From NCBI GenBank assembly GCA_023271515.1, contig JALPXQ010000003.1, positions 1 to 38,906 of the forward strand: 38,906 bases of DNA, read 5' to 3'. The position numbers were made by a program, and so were the translations under genes. The first letter of the stretch is position 1, and every line of letters starts with the position of its first letter. Origin of the DNA: Dehalococcoidia bacterium. Its GTDB lineage: Bacteria > Chloroflexota > Dehalococcoidia > SZUA-161 > SpSt-899. The notes below the pieces were generated by a model, which searched no databases, was not told the origin of the DNA, and was given only the letters and a program-made list of their open reading frames with translations. This document shows positions 27,289 to 35,650 of this stretch, one piece after another.

Positions 27289-28259
27289 TTGAGGTGAGAG
27301 GTCTCAAGACGTATTTCTATACCGATGACGGCGTAGTGCGGGCGGTGGATGGGGTTGATTTCACCATTGAGCAGGAGAAGACTCTCGGGGTGGTCGGTGA
27401 GAGCGGGTGCGGAAAGTCGGTGACCGCGCTCTCCATCATGGGGCTTATCCAGACGCCGCCGGGCAAGATCGAGGCCGGTGAGATCCTCTACCACCGGAAC
27501 GGGAATGTCACCGAGCTGACCAATCTCGATCCCAAAGGAAAGGAGTACCGCTCGATCCGGGGAAACGAGATCGCCATGATCTTCCAGGAGCCGATGACTT
27601 CCTTGAACCCGGTTTATACCATCGGGAACCAGATCATGGAGGCGATCATCCTCCACCAGAAGGTAGGGAAAAAGGAGGCCCGTAAGCGCGCGGTAGCGAT
27701 GCTGGAGGCGGTAGGCATTCCCTTGCCCCGGCAACGGATCGATGAATATCCTCATCAGCTCTCCGGCGGGATGCGCCAGCGTGCCATGATCGCCATGGCC
27801 CTCTCCTGTAACCCTTCTCTCCTCATCGCCGATGAGCCCACCACAGCGCTCGATGTCACGATTGAGGCGCAGGTGCTGACCCTGATGCACGACCTGCGCA
27901 AGGAGTTCAAGACGGCGATGATGTTGATCACCCACGACCTCGGGGTTATCGCCAGTATGGCCGATGACGTAGTTGTTATGTACCTGGGCAAGATCGTTGA
28001 AGGATCGACCGTCAGGAACGTCTTCCATCACACCAAACACCCGTACACGCAGGGGTTGATGAGCTCGATCCCGTCGCTGGCCACAAAGAGACATCGCCTT
28101 GTCCCCATTGAGGGGGTGGTCCCCGACCCGTTTGAAGTACCGGCGGGATGCGGCTTCGAGCCGCGGTGCCCCCAGTCGATGGGGATCTGCAAAAGGGAGA
28201 CTCCGCCGCTTAAGGAAGTTGTCCCCGGGCACCGGGCAGCCTGCTGGCTGTACGAATAA
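27276..28259 (+). CDS. Oligopeptide ABC transporter ATP-binding protein (DppD-like), second copy
   Basis: Walker A GESGCGKS, LSGGMRQR, LLIADEPTTALD, C-terminal Cys-rich region. GTG start overlaps the M20 gene. Confidence 0.93.
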   Translation: MAPLIEVRGLKTYFYTDDGVVRAVDGVDFTIEQEKTLGVVGESGCGKSVTALSIMGLIQTPPGKIEAGEILYHRNGNVTELTNLDPKGKEYRSIRGNEIAMIFQEPMTSLNPVYTIGNQIMEAIILHQKVGKKEARKRAVAMLEAVGIPLPRQRIDEYPHQLSGGMRQRAMIAMALSCNPSLLIADEPTTALDVTIEAQVLTLMHDLRKEFKTAMMLITHDLGVIASMADDVVVMYLGKIVEGSTVRNVFHHTKHPYTQGLMSSIPSLATKRHRLVPIEGVVPDPFEVPAGCGFEPRCPQSMGICKRETPPLKEVVPGHRAACWLYE

Positions 28260-28276
28260 TGAGGAGGTGAAAGAGT

Positions 28277-29317
28277 TTGGCTTCTGATAATGTTCTACTT
28301 GAAGTAAAGAACCTGAAGAAGTACTTCCCCGTGCGTAAGGGGATACTGAGGCGTGTGGTGGCCCATGTCAAGGCGGTCGACGATGTTGACCTGTACATCA
28401 AAGAGGGGGAGACCTTTGGGTTGGTGGGGGAGAGCGGCTGTGGGAAGACCACTATCGGCCGCACGATCCTTCGCCTGATCGAGCCGACCGCCGGCGGGGT
28501 CATCTTCCGGAGCAAGAGGCTTGCCAATTCAAGCGAGCAATACAGGGAGGTGGATGTGACCGCCGCCTCTCCGAAAGTGATGAAGGCGCTGCGCCGCGAT
28601 ATGCAGATCATCTTCCAGGACCCCTATTCCTCCCTGAACCCACGGATGACCGTGGGGGCCATCGTGGGGGAGCCGCTGCTGGTGCACGGTGTAGCCAGGG
28701 GGAGTGAACGGGAGGATCGCGTCCGCCACCTGCTGGGTGCCGTCGGGCTAAAGCCGGACCACATGAAGCGCTATCCCCACGAGTTCTCCGGTGGCCAGCG
28801 ACAGAGGATCGGGATTGCCCGTGCCCTTGCCCTGGAGCCGCAGCTGATCGTGGCTGACGAGCCGATCTCCGCCCTCGATGTTTCCATCCAGGCGCAGGTG
28901 TTGAACCTCCTGGAGGACCTTCAGGATGAATTCGGTCTGACCTACCTGTTCATCGCCCACAATCTCTCCGTGGTCAAGCATATCAGCGACCGGGTGGCGG
29001 TGATGTATCTCGGAAGGATAGTGGAGCTGGCCAGGACCGAGGAGCTGTTTGACAACCCGAAGCACCCCTACACCGAGGCGCTGATGTCGGCGGTTCCGGT
29101 TCCCGATCCCGATTACAGCGCGGAGCGAATCATCCTCAAGGGGGACGTCCCCAGTCCGGTCAATCCACCCTCCGGCTGCTACTTTCACCCGCGCTGCCGT
29201 TACGCCAGGGAGGTCTGCAAAACGGAGACCCCGGTCTATCGGCACCTCGGCGGGGAACACTTCGTCACCTGTCACCTGGCCGACTCGCTGAATCTGCGGC
29301 CGGTGCGGAAGGGTTGA
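28277..29317 (+). CDS. Oligopeptide ABC transporter ATP-binding protein (DppF-like), second copy
   Basis: Walker [47 protein letters not shown] start with GAGGAGGTGA RBS. Confidence 0.93.
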   Translation: MASDNVLLEVKNLKKYFPVRKGILRRVVAHVKAVDDVDLYIKEGETFGLVGESGCGKTTIGRTILRLIEPTAGGVIFRSKRLANSSEQYREVDVTAASPKVMKALRRDMQIIFQDPYSSLNPRMTVGAIVGEPLLVHGVARGSEREDRVRHLLGAVGLKPDHMKRYPHEFSGGQRQRIGIARALALEPQLIVADEPISALDVSIQAQVLNLLEDLQDEFGLTYLFIAHNLSVVKHISDRVAVMYLGRIVELARTEELFDNPKHPYTEALMSAVPVPDPDYSAERIILKGDVPSPVNPPSGCYFHPRCRYAREVCKTETPVYRHLGGEHFVTCHLADSLNLRPVRKG

Positions 29318-29322
29318 TACTG
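29258..29322 (+). repeat. 65-bp direct repeat, copy 1 (native 3' end of dppF)
   Basis: CACTTCGTCACCTGTCACCTGGCCGACTCGCTGAATCTGCGGCCGGTGCGGAAGGGTTGATACTG. Confidence 0.97.
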
Positions 29323-29606
29323 GTAATGGCTTGGAGGCCGCGCCGTTGTTTGTGTGTCCTTGTCAGCGGGAAGTCTCTTCGTCTCACCTTGGGAATTATG
29401 GCAGAAGGGCTGATCGTGTCCCGAAAATCGCGGGTTAGAAGCCGTGTTGCCTCGTGGGGCAATCCAGCCCTGCCGAGACACCGTTGAAACGCACGGGCGG
29501 CCTGGTGCCGTCGCCAGAGGAAACCTGGTAGCAGCACAGCCACTGCTACCAGGAGCCCTAATATTTTAGCTGCGATCCTCATTGCGAGCCAGATATTTTT
29601 CAGCAT
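29265..29606 (-). CDS. Small single-TM protein of unknown function; 3' end reads into the dppF tail
   Basis: [40 protein letters not shown]; lies 12 bp after the upstream minus-strand gene. The C-terminal part may not be native. Confidence 0.5.
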   Translation of the reverse strand: MLKNIWLAMRIAAKILGLLVAVAVLLPGFLWRRHQAARAFQRCLGRAGLPHEATRLLTRDFRDTISPSAIIPKVRRRDFPLTRTHKQRRGLQAITSINPSAPAADSASRPGDR

Positions 29607-29617
29607 CAGTCTTTCTC

Positions 29618-29968
29618 TTATTCCTCTTTCTCGATCTTGATGCGCATCCCGCTTCCGTGACCGGCGTGCATTCCGCCTACGAAGTGACCCGGAAATCCGT
29701 GGCCGACGTGCATCCCTTTGCCCATCACGTCCTTCAGGTTAATCATGTATCCGCGAGCCATCTCCAGGGCGTCCTTCTCCGGAATCCCGGATTCCACAAG
29801 TTTCTTGTAGAATGTCCCTATGGCGTCGCCCATGTTCTCAGCCGAATCTTTGGAGTAGAGCACCTTATGCAGGTCTCGCAGGAGATTCGGAATTCTGTCG
29901 GAAACCACATCTAAGACTTCCCTCACTGTCTCAGGGGATGCATGGCTTTCCTTTCGCTCCTCAGTCAT
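29618..29968 (-). CDS. Hypothetical protein with His/Met/Gly-rich C-terminus
   Basis: ATG with GGAGG RBS; helical N-part followed by GKGMHVGHGFPGHFVGGMHAGHGSGM. Confidence 0.7.
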   Translation of the reverse strand: MTEERKESHASPETVREVLDVVSDRIPNLLRDLHKVLYSKDSAENMGDAIGTFYKKLVESGIPEKDALEMARGYMINLKDVMGKGMHVGHGFPGHFVGGMHAGHGSGMRIKIEKEE

Positions 29969-30055
29969 TTTATGCCTCCTTTCTTGATGCAAAGATTTTG
30001 CGTTGACTTTGATCTTAAACCTGTATTAATCGCTGTAAGTCATCTTCACCTCCAT

Positions 30056-30424
30056 TCAAACAGCCTCGAATGCAAACAATGGGGCCCGGTAACCCAGGAG
30101 AAAAAGGTCTCCTCGCATGGGAATTCCCCTGCCCTCTACCAACACCCTAAGTGACAGTCCCAGCAAGGAGTGTCCCATGTTGACCTGAACGACGGGTAGC
30201 CCACGTGTGCGAGCCACCACCTTGTTCCATGTTCTCTCCGTCAGCCCCGGCATCTGCTCCAGGTCTGCCTGGTGCTCCCGCGCCATACGGATTATCCATC
30301 TCAGTTCTTCCCGACAGGCGGGGCAATTCACAAGATGATCGGCAATCAGCCAGGCCTCCTCCGATGGCAGGTTGTTGTTTGCATACCAGGGCATCAGTTC
30401 GTTTGCTCTTATACAGTCCATCAT
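30056..30424 (-). CDS. Zinc-finger (zf-HC2/ZAS-like) anti-sigma factor
   Basis: DCIRANELMPWYANNNLPSEEAWLIADHLVNCPACREEL (C...HX3CX2C); ATGA overlap with the sigma gene. Confidence 0.8.
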   Translation of the reverse strand: MMDCIRANELMPWYANNNLPSEEAWLIADHLVNCPACREELRWIIRMAREHQADLEQMPGLTERTWNKVVARTRGLPVVQVNMGHSLLGLSLRVLVEGRGIPMRGDLFLLGYRAPLFAFEAV

Positions 30425-30957
30425 CTCAGCATCTCCGCAAGCTTCCTTTTGGCATAGTACATCCTTGATTTGACCGTTCCCTCAGGCACATCCAGGAGAT
30501 TTGCAATTTCTCGGTACGGGAGTCCTGCATAGAATGTAAGGAACACTACCTCTCGTTGTTCCGGAGGCAGGGCCTCCACAGCGCCCAGAACCTGGTACTT
30601 GCTTTCAACAACATCCGCCGGGTCGGGGAGTGTCGTTGCCTCTGGAAAAAGGCGCTTGCATTTGGTCTCCTGCCGCAGAAGGTTGTGGGCCTGTTTGCGG
30701 GCGATGCCGAATATCCAGGTTGAAACCTGGGAACGGCCGGAAAATTTTCCCGCACCTTGCCAAACACAGACCATCGTCTCCTGGGCGACTTCCTCAGCCA
30801 ACTGACGGTCCCGAAGCAAGGTAAGGGCATAACGAAATACCCGTTCGGCAAAGCGATCATAAAGTTCGGAAAATGCATCCGGATCCCCCTTTGCAACCTC
30901 GCTTAAAAGAAAATTATCTTCCGGCACTGCTGTTTCCTGCAACTTCCCATCAGTCAA
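30421..30957 (-). CDS. ECF-type RNA polymerase sigma-70 factor
   Basis: Region 2 (DAFSELYDRFAERVFRYALTLLRDRQLAEEVAQETMVCVWQ) and region 4 (LPPEQREVVFLTFYAGLPYREIANLLDVPEGTVKSRMYYAKRKL). TTG start. Confidence 0.92.
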   Translation of the reverse strand: MTDGKLQETAVPEDNFLLSEVAKGDPDAFSELYDRFAERVFRYALTLLRDRQLAEEVAQETMVCVWQGAGKFSGRSQVSTWIFGIARKQAHNLLRQETKCKRLFPEATTLPDPADVVESKYQVLGAVEALPPEQREVVFLTFYAGLPYREIANLLDVPEGTVKSRMYYAKRKLAEMLR

Positions 30958-31127
30958 CCCTGGCTCTCATCCAGGCCCTTACGTACGTAAGTGGTAGAAA
31001 GGGAACCAAAAGGTTCAAATCTCTGGTGTATCCTCCAGAATAGAGAAGGGGCTGCAAGAGGAAGGCATTGCCATAGGCTTCATAGGTATGATAAGGCAAG
31101 CCCTCAAATCTACAGGGACATCGGGAG

Positions 31128-31192
31128 CACTTCGTCACCTGTCACCTGGCCGACTCGCTGAATCTGCGGCCGGTGCGGAGGGGTTGATACTG
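31128..31192 (+). repeat. 65-bp direct repeat, copy 2 (orphan dppF 3' end; antisense to the alr 3' end)
   Basis: Same 65 bp with a single A/G difference relative to 29258-29322. Confidence 0.97.
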
Positions 31193-32314
31193 CCATAAGT
31201 AGACCCGCTGCACCTGCCGGCAGAGAGGGATGAGGATATCGTTCATCCCCACACCGGCCTTTGCCGCCTGCTTCTCCGCGGTCAGGCGTGGACCGAGCAC
31301 CTCGACCTCATCGCCTATCTTTGCGTCCAGACCGGTCACATCGATCATCGTGTGATCGAGGCATATCCGGCCGACGATCGGCGCTCTTTTGTCACCAATG
31401 ACCACCTCACCGCGATTGAAGAGTCCGCGGTGGAGCCCACTGCCGAAGCCGAGCGGAATGACAGCAATCTGGCGGGCGGAGTCCGTCCTATAGGTGCGAT
31501 TATAGCCAATGTAGCTCCCTGCAGGGAGCTGGCGCAGATCGATGATGCGGGTAGTGACCGTGGCGATCGGCGTGATCTGCTCACCCCACGTTCCTTCGGC
31601 CGGCACCTCGGGGTAGCCGTAGAGGATCGCACCGATGCGCACGAGGTTGTAATAACCTCCCATGGTCTCATCAGGATAGTTGATCAGACACGGCGCACAG
31701 GCGAAATGGCGTAGCGGCGGGAGCATTCCGGCTTCGTCCAATTGGGCAAGTACTATGTTCAACTTCTCGATCTGACCCAACGTATACGCCCGATCGTCCG
31801 GATCTTGCGAATCGGCAACCGCGGGGTGGCTGAATATCCCTTCGACCTGCAGGTTGGAGAGTTTTTGCAGCTCGGCGAAGAACTCGAGCGCCTCATCAGG
31901 GAAGACCCCAAACCGTCCCAGACCGGTATCGATAATCACCTGAACGCTTGCCGGCACGCCTTGAGCTTTTGCCTCCTGGTCGAGCCGGGCGGCAAAATCG
32001 AGACTGGCGATGCTGAGTGAGGCGCGCATCTCAACTGCAACAGCAACATCCTCGGCTCGGGATAGTCCTAGTACGAGAACAGGAAGCTCCACCCCAGCGC
32101 GACGCAGCCTCTCTACCTCAAAGAGATCAGCCACTCCCAGCCAGTCCACCCCCTCATCTTGCGCTCGTTGGGAAAGCTCGATCAGCCCATGCCCGTAAGC
32201 ATCGCGCTTCACCGTGAATAGTATCTTCACCTGCTCCGGTATATTCTGCCGCACCAGGCGGATGTTCTCCGCCAGGCGATCGAGATCTATCCTCACTTCA
32301 GCCATCGGTTGCAT
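31142..32314 (-). CDS. alr: Alanine racemase-like PLP-dependent racemase (divergent)
   Basis: PLP-Lys motif TVKRDAYGHG, IDTGLGRFGV, VGRICLDHTMIDVT. ATG 32314 with AAGGAGGG RBS (ORF extends to 32353). Confidence 0.88.
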   Translation of the reverse strand: MQPMAEVRIDLDRLAENIRLVRQNIPEQVKILFTVKRDAYGHGLIELSQRAQDEGVDWLGVADLFEVERLRRAGVELPVLVLGLSRAEDVAVAVEMRASLSIASLDFAARLDQEAKAQGVPASVQVIIDTGLGRFGVFPDEALEFFAELQKLSNLQVEGIFSHPAVADSQDPDDRAYTLGQIEKLNIVLAQLDEAGMLPPLRHFACAPCLINYPDETMGGYYNLVRIGAILYGYPEVPAEGTWGEQITPIATVTTRIIDLRQLPAGSYIGYNRTYRTDSARQIAVIPLGFGSGLHRGLFNRGEVVIGDKRAPIVGRICLDHTMIDVTGLDAKIGDEVEVLGPRLTAEKQAAKAGVGMNDILIPLCRQVQRVYLWQYQPLRTGRRFSESAR

Positions 32315-32324
32315 GTGTCCCTCC

Positions 32325-33893
32325 TTAATTATGGGCGAGAACACGGCCGGCAAGCCTGCCGGTATGTTCCCCGCGCTCTATCACCACAGTGCCGTTCACC
32401 AGCACATACTCAATTCCATCCGGATAGCGATGTGGATCAGTGTAGGTGGCTCTATCACAGATAATTTGTGGCTCAAAGACTGTAATATCAGCCCACAGCC
32501 CTTCAGCGATTCGTCCACGGTCCTTCAGCCCCAATTTCTCAGCCGGCGTGGAGGTCATCTTGCGGACCGCCTCGGCAAGCGGCAGAATTTTCTCCTTGCG
32601 CACGTATTTGCCCAGCACCCGCGGGAAGGTGCCGTAATTGCGCGGGTGCGGCTTACCGCGGTAAAGCACCCCAGACGTTGCCAAAGCGCTCCCGTCCGAG
32701 CCGATCATCACCGCCGGATGCTGCATCACCGTGCGCACATCCCCCTCCGACATCGCGAAGTGGACAATGCTTACTGTTGCCTCCTCCTTGATCAACAACT
32801 CAAAGACGGCCTCGAGTGGATCACTACCCCCTAGATCGGCCAGTTCCTGCACGCTCATTCCCTCGTAATCCTTATTTATCTTACAGTAAGCGATTTTGAT
32901 ATTCTCCCAGTAGCCGGCCGATTTCGCCATCTCCTGCCGCAGGCGCTTGCGGACGGCGGGATCGCGCAGTCTGGCAAGTAGCTTCTCTTTGCCACCCACA
33001 TGCATCCAACCAGGCAGGGAATCGGAGAGGCTGTTACTTGCTGCAATGTAGGGGTATTGATCGGCGGTAACATCGAGCCCGGCATCTCTGGCGCGGTCAA
33101 TCATCTCCAGCGACTGCCTAACCTTCCCCCAGTTCTCCCGGCCTGTTGCCTTATGGTGTGATATCTGCACAGGAATACCTGCCTTATGTCCGACTTTGAT
33201 TGCTTCTGTCACTGCATCAAGTAGCGTCTTCCCCTCTCCCCGGATATGCGAAGAGTAGATACCACCACATTCGGCGACGGCTTTGCTAAGCTCGATTAGC
33301 TCTTCTGTGTTGGCATAAAAGCTCGGAGCATAGATCAGTCCGGTGGAGAGACCCCGGGCACCCTCTTGCATTGCCTGCACAACCAGCCCCTTCATCGCGG
33401 TAAGCTCCGCCTCAGTCGGGGCGCGGTCATCAAATCCCATCACCGCCGCCCTAATTGTACCATGCCCGATCAGTGGGACGACGTTCAAAGCGATCCCCTG
33501 CTTCTTCAGGCGGGCAAGATATTCTTTCATGGTGAGCCAGTCCCATTCGAGTTCGAGGGATTCGAGATCAGTCTGTCCTTTAATCAGATCGAGCCGCTCC
33601 TTTGTGACCGGGGCGGCCGATGAGCCGCAGTTGCCGATCACCTCAGTGGTCACCCCTTGCCTGATCTTGCTCTCGGCTCGTGGATTGACCAGCAGGGGAA
33701 AGTCGGAATGAGAGTGCATATCAATGAATCCCGGAGCGACAATGAACCCAGCGGCATCGATCGTCCGAGCGGCCTCTCCATTGAAGATGCCGACCGCTTC
33801 GATCTGGCCGTCTTTCGTTCCTACATCGGCCCGCACCGGAGGGGCGCCGCTCCCATCGATCACCTGGCCGCCTTTGATGATGATATCGAACAT
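32325..33893 (-). CDS. D-aminoacylase / N-acyl-D-amino-acid deacylase family amidohydrolase
   Basis: KGGQVIDGSG, APGFIDMHSHSDFPLL, GVTTEVIGNCGSSAAP, IYSSHIRGEG, VQISHHKATG, MIGSDG. Confidence 0.9.
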   Translation of the reverse strand: MFDIIIKGGQVIDGSGAPPVRADVGTKDGQIEAVGIFNGEAARTIDAAGFIVAPGFIDMHSHSDFPLLVNPRAESKIRQGVTTEVIGNCGSSAAPVTKERLDLIKGQTDLESLELEWDWLTMKEYLARLKKQGIALNVVPLIGHGTIRAAVMGFDDRAPTEAELTAMKGLVVQAMQEGARGLSTGLIYAPSFYANTEELIELSKAVAECGGIYSSHIRGEGKTLLDAVTEAIKVGHKAGIPVQISHHKATGRENWGKVRQSLEMIDRARDAGLDVTADQYPYIAASNSLSDSLPGWMHVGGKEKLLARLRDPAVRKRLRQEMAKSAGYWENIKIAYCKINKDYEGMSVQELADLGGSDPLEAVFELLIKEEATVSIVHFAMSEGDVRTVMQHPAVMIGSDGSALATSGVLYRGKPHPRNYGTFPRVLGKYVRKEKILPLAEAVRKMTSTPAEKLGLKDRGRIAEGLWADITVFEPQIICDRATYTDPHRYPDGIEYVLVNGTVVIERGEHTGRLAGRVLAHN

Positions 33894-33898
33894 TTCCT

Positions 33899-35650
33899 TT
33901 ATCTCATCCGCAGTACTTCCCCAGGCCTGGCGCCGGTATGTCCCCCCTCTTCGACCACAACCTTGCCGTTTATGATGACGTATTCGATCCCTTGCGGGTA
34001 TCGCCGCGGTTCCAGTGCATCATCGCACTCGCTTATCACCGTTTTGTCGAACAGAACGATATCAGCATAGGCTCCTGCCACGAGCATGCCTCGCTCCTTC
34101 AGACCAAACCTCTTCGCCGGGGCATACGCTGCTTTATTGATCGCCTCTTCAAGTGACATGATCCCAAGGTTGTTGACGTATCGGCGCAGGTAGCGGGGAA
34201 ACCCGCCGTAGGTGTTGGGGTGGGGAAGGTAGTATGGCGGATATTTCATCTGCCAATCCGTATCGAATGTGTAGGTGTCCAGGCCAACCATCGCCGCTGG
34301 GTGCCTGAGGAAGGTGATCACCGCTTCCTCGCGCATGAATTCAGACCTCATCTTGGCTGTGGGGTCCTTCATGATCACCGCAAAGAGGGTGTCGAGCGGA
34401 TCGGCATCCTCTCCCCTGGCTATCTCGCCGATCGTCTTTCCCGCATAGCCGTTCACTCTACACCTGGTGACGATCAGATTATCCATCCAGTAGGGGTTCG
34501 TCGTCAAATTCAGCGACGGCCACTTGCCGGAGCCTATCGCCTCTGTTATCTCGACGCGAAAATCCTTTGCCCGTAGGCTTTCGGCGAGCCTCTCTGGCGA
34601 ACCGATCTCCCTGAGCCACGGTGCGAGCGTGGCGACGAGATCGGTTGCGGTCAGGGTCCCACCAGTGACGTTGGGAATAACGTCGAAAGTGACATCCACA
34701 CCCTCCCCCCGGGCCGCGTCGATGACCGCCAGGGTCGCTTGCGCGACTGCCTCTAGAAGTTGCGCCGGTGGCGGCGGATCGACTCTATAGCCGGGGATCA
34801 GGTGCGATATCTGCACAGGAACGCCGGTTTTCCTACCTATCTCCACCGCCTCAATGATCCCCTCGATCCTGTTCGCCGGTGGCCGCACCTTCCCTCGGCC
34901 GATCCCGCCGCTGCGCAGATGGGTGGCATAGATTCCGCCGTAGTCCTTCACCACCTGTACCAGCTCCACTATCTCCGCTGTGTCAGCATATATGCCCGGG
35001 ATATAGTCCAGGCCGGTTGAGAGGCCGAACGCGCCGGCCTCCATCGCCTCGGCGACCATCTGCTTCATCTTGTCCAGCTCGGCAGCGGTCGGCTTGCGCT
35101 CGAAGTCCGCGCCCATCGCCTCCGTCCTGATGGTGTTGTGGCCTACGAGTGGCACATGGTTAACCGACAGCCCTGTCCTCTCAAGCCGGGCTAGGAACTC
35201 CCCGAAGGTCCGCCAGTCAACATCAAGTCCGTAGAGCTCCTTTGCTTTGGGCTTAAAATCCTCCAGAGGGATGATTTCTTTGCTTTGATATTTAAATGGT
35301 CTAAGTTCGTATATCGCATCGAGGTCCCAGAACATGTTGAGCGGCCAGTAATCCTTCATCGGGGCCGCGGTATTGCCGCAATTTCCTCCGATTGTCGTTG
35401 TGACCCCTTGCATAACGAAGCTGGGAGCCGTCGGGTAGAGAAAGAGGGTTTTATCGGCATGGGCGTGAGCATCGATAAAGCCAGGAGCGACCACCAAGCC
35501 TTCAGCGTCGATGATCCTATCGTAATCGTCAGTTGCGATTTCACCTATCTCGACGATACGTTCACCGCTGATCGCTATCGACCCTTTAAATGCCCCTCCC
35601 CCGGAGCCATCGACGATTGAGCCGTTCCTGATCAGAATATCCATCATCAA
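33899..35650 (-). CDS. D-aminoacylase / N-acyl-D-amino-acid deacylase family amidohydrolase, second paralog
   Basis: RNGSIVDGSGG, APGFIDAHAHADKTLF, GVTTTIGGNCGNTAAP, IYATHLRSGG, VQISHLIPG. Confidence 0.88.
   Translation of the reverse strand: MMMDILIRNGSIVDGSGGGAFKGSIAISGERIVEIGEIATDDYDRIIDAEGLVVAPGFIDAHAHADKTLFLYPTAPSFVMQGVTTTIGGNCGNTAAPMKDYWPLNMFWDLDAIYELRPFKYQSKEIIPLEDFKPKAKELYGLDVDWRTFGEFLARLERTGLSVNHVPLVGHNTIRTEAMGADFERKPTAAELDKMKQMVAEAMEAGAFGLSTGLDYIPGIYADTAEIVELVQVVKDYGGIYATHLRSGGIGRGKVRPPANRIEGIIEAVEIGRKTGVPVQISHLIPGYRVDPPPPAQLLEAVAQATLAVIDAARGEGVDVTFDVIPNVTGGTLTATDLVATLAPWLREIGSPERLAESLRAKDFRVEITEAIGSGKWPSLNLTTNPYWMDNLIVTRCRVNGYAGKTIGEIARGEDADPLDTLFAVIMKDPTAKMRSEFMREEAVITFLRHPAAMVGLDTYTFDTDWQMKYPPYYLPHPNTYGGFPRYLRRYVNNLGIMSLEEAINKAAYAPAKRFGLKERGMLVAGAYADIVLFDKTVISECDDALEPRRYPQGIEYVIINGKVVVEEGGHTGARPGEVLRMR

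Noticed and set aside
27144-28232. Minus-strand 362-aa ORF antisense to M20/DppD
   Set aside because: Shadow ORF opposite a clear ABC ATPase with Walker motifs; no domain recognised.
29272-29481. Minus-strand 69-aa ORF ending [15 protein letters not shown], like the alr C-terminus
   Set aside because: The shared tail results from the 65-bp repeat; the rest has no gene-like features.
30950-31138. 62-aa minus-strand ORF upstream of the sigma factor
   Set aside because: No RBS or domain support; overlaps the repeat edge.
29318-31192. Classical transposon/IS element around the sigma module
   Set aside because: No transposase, no inverted terminal repeats seen; a 65-bp duplication is long for a target-site duplication.
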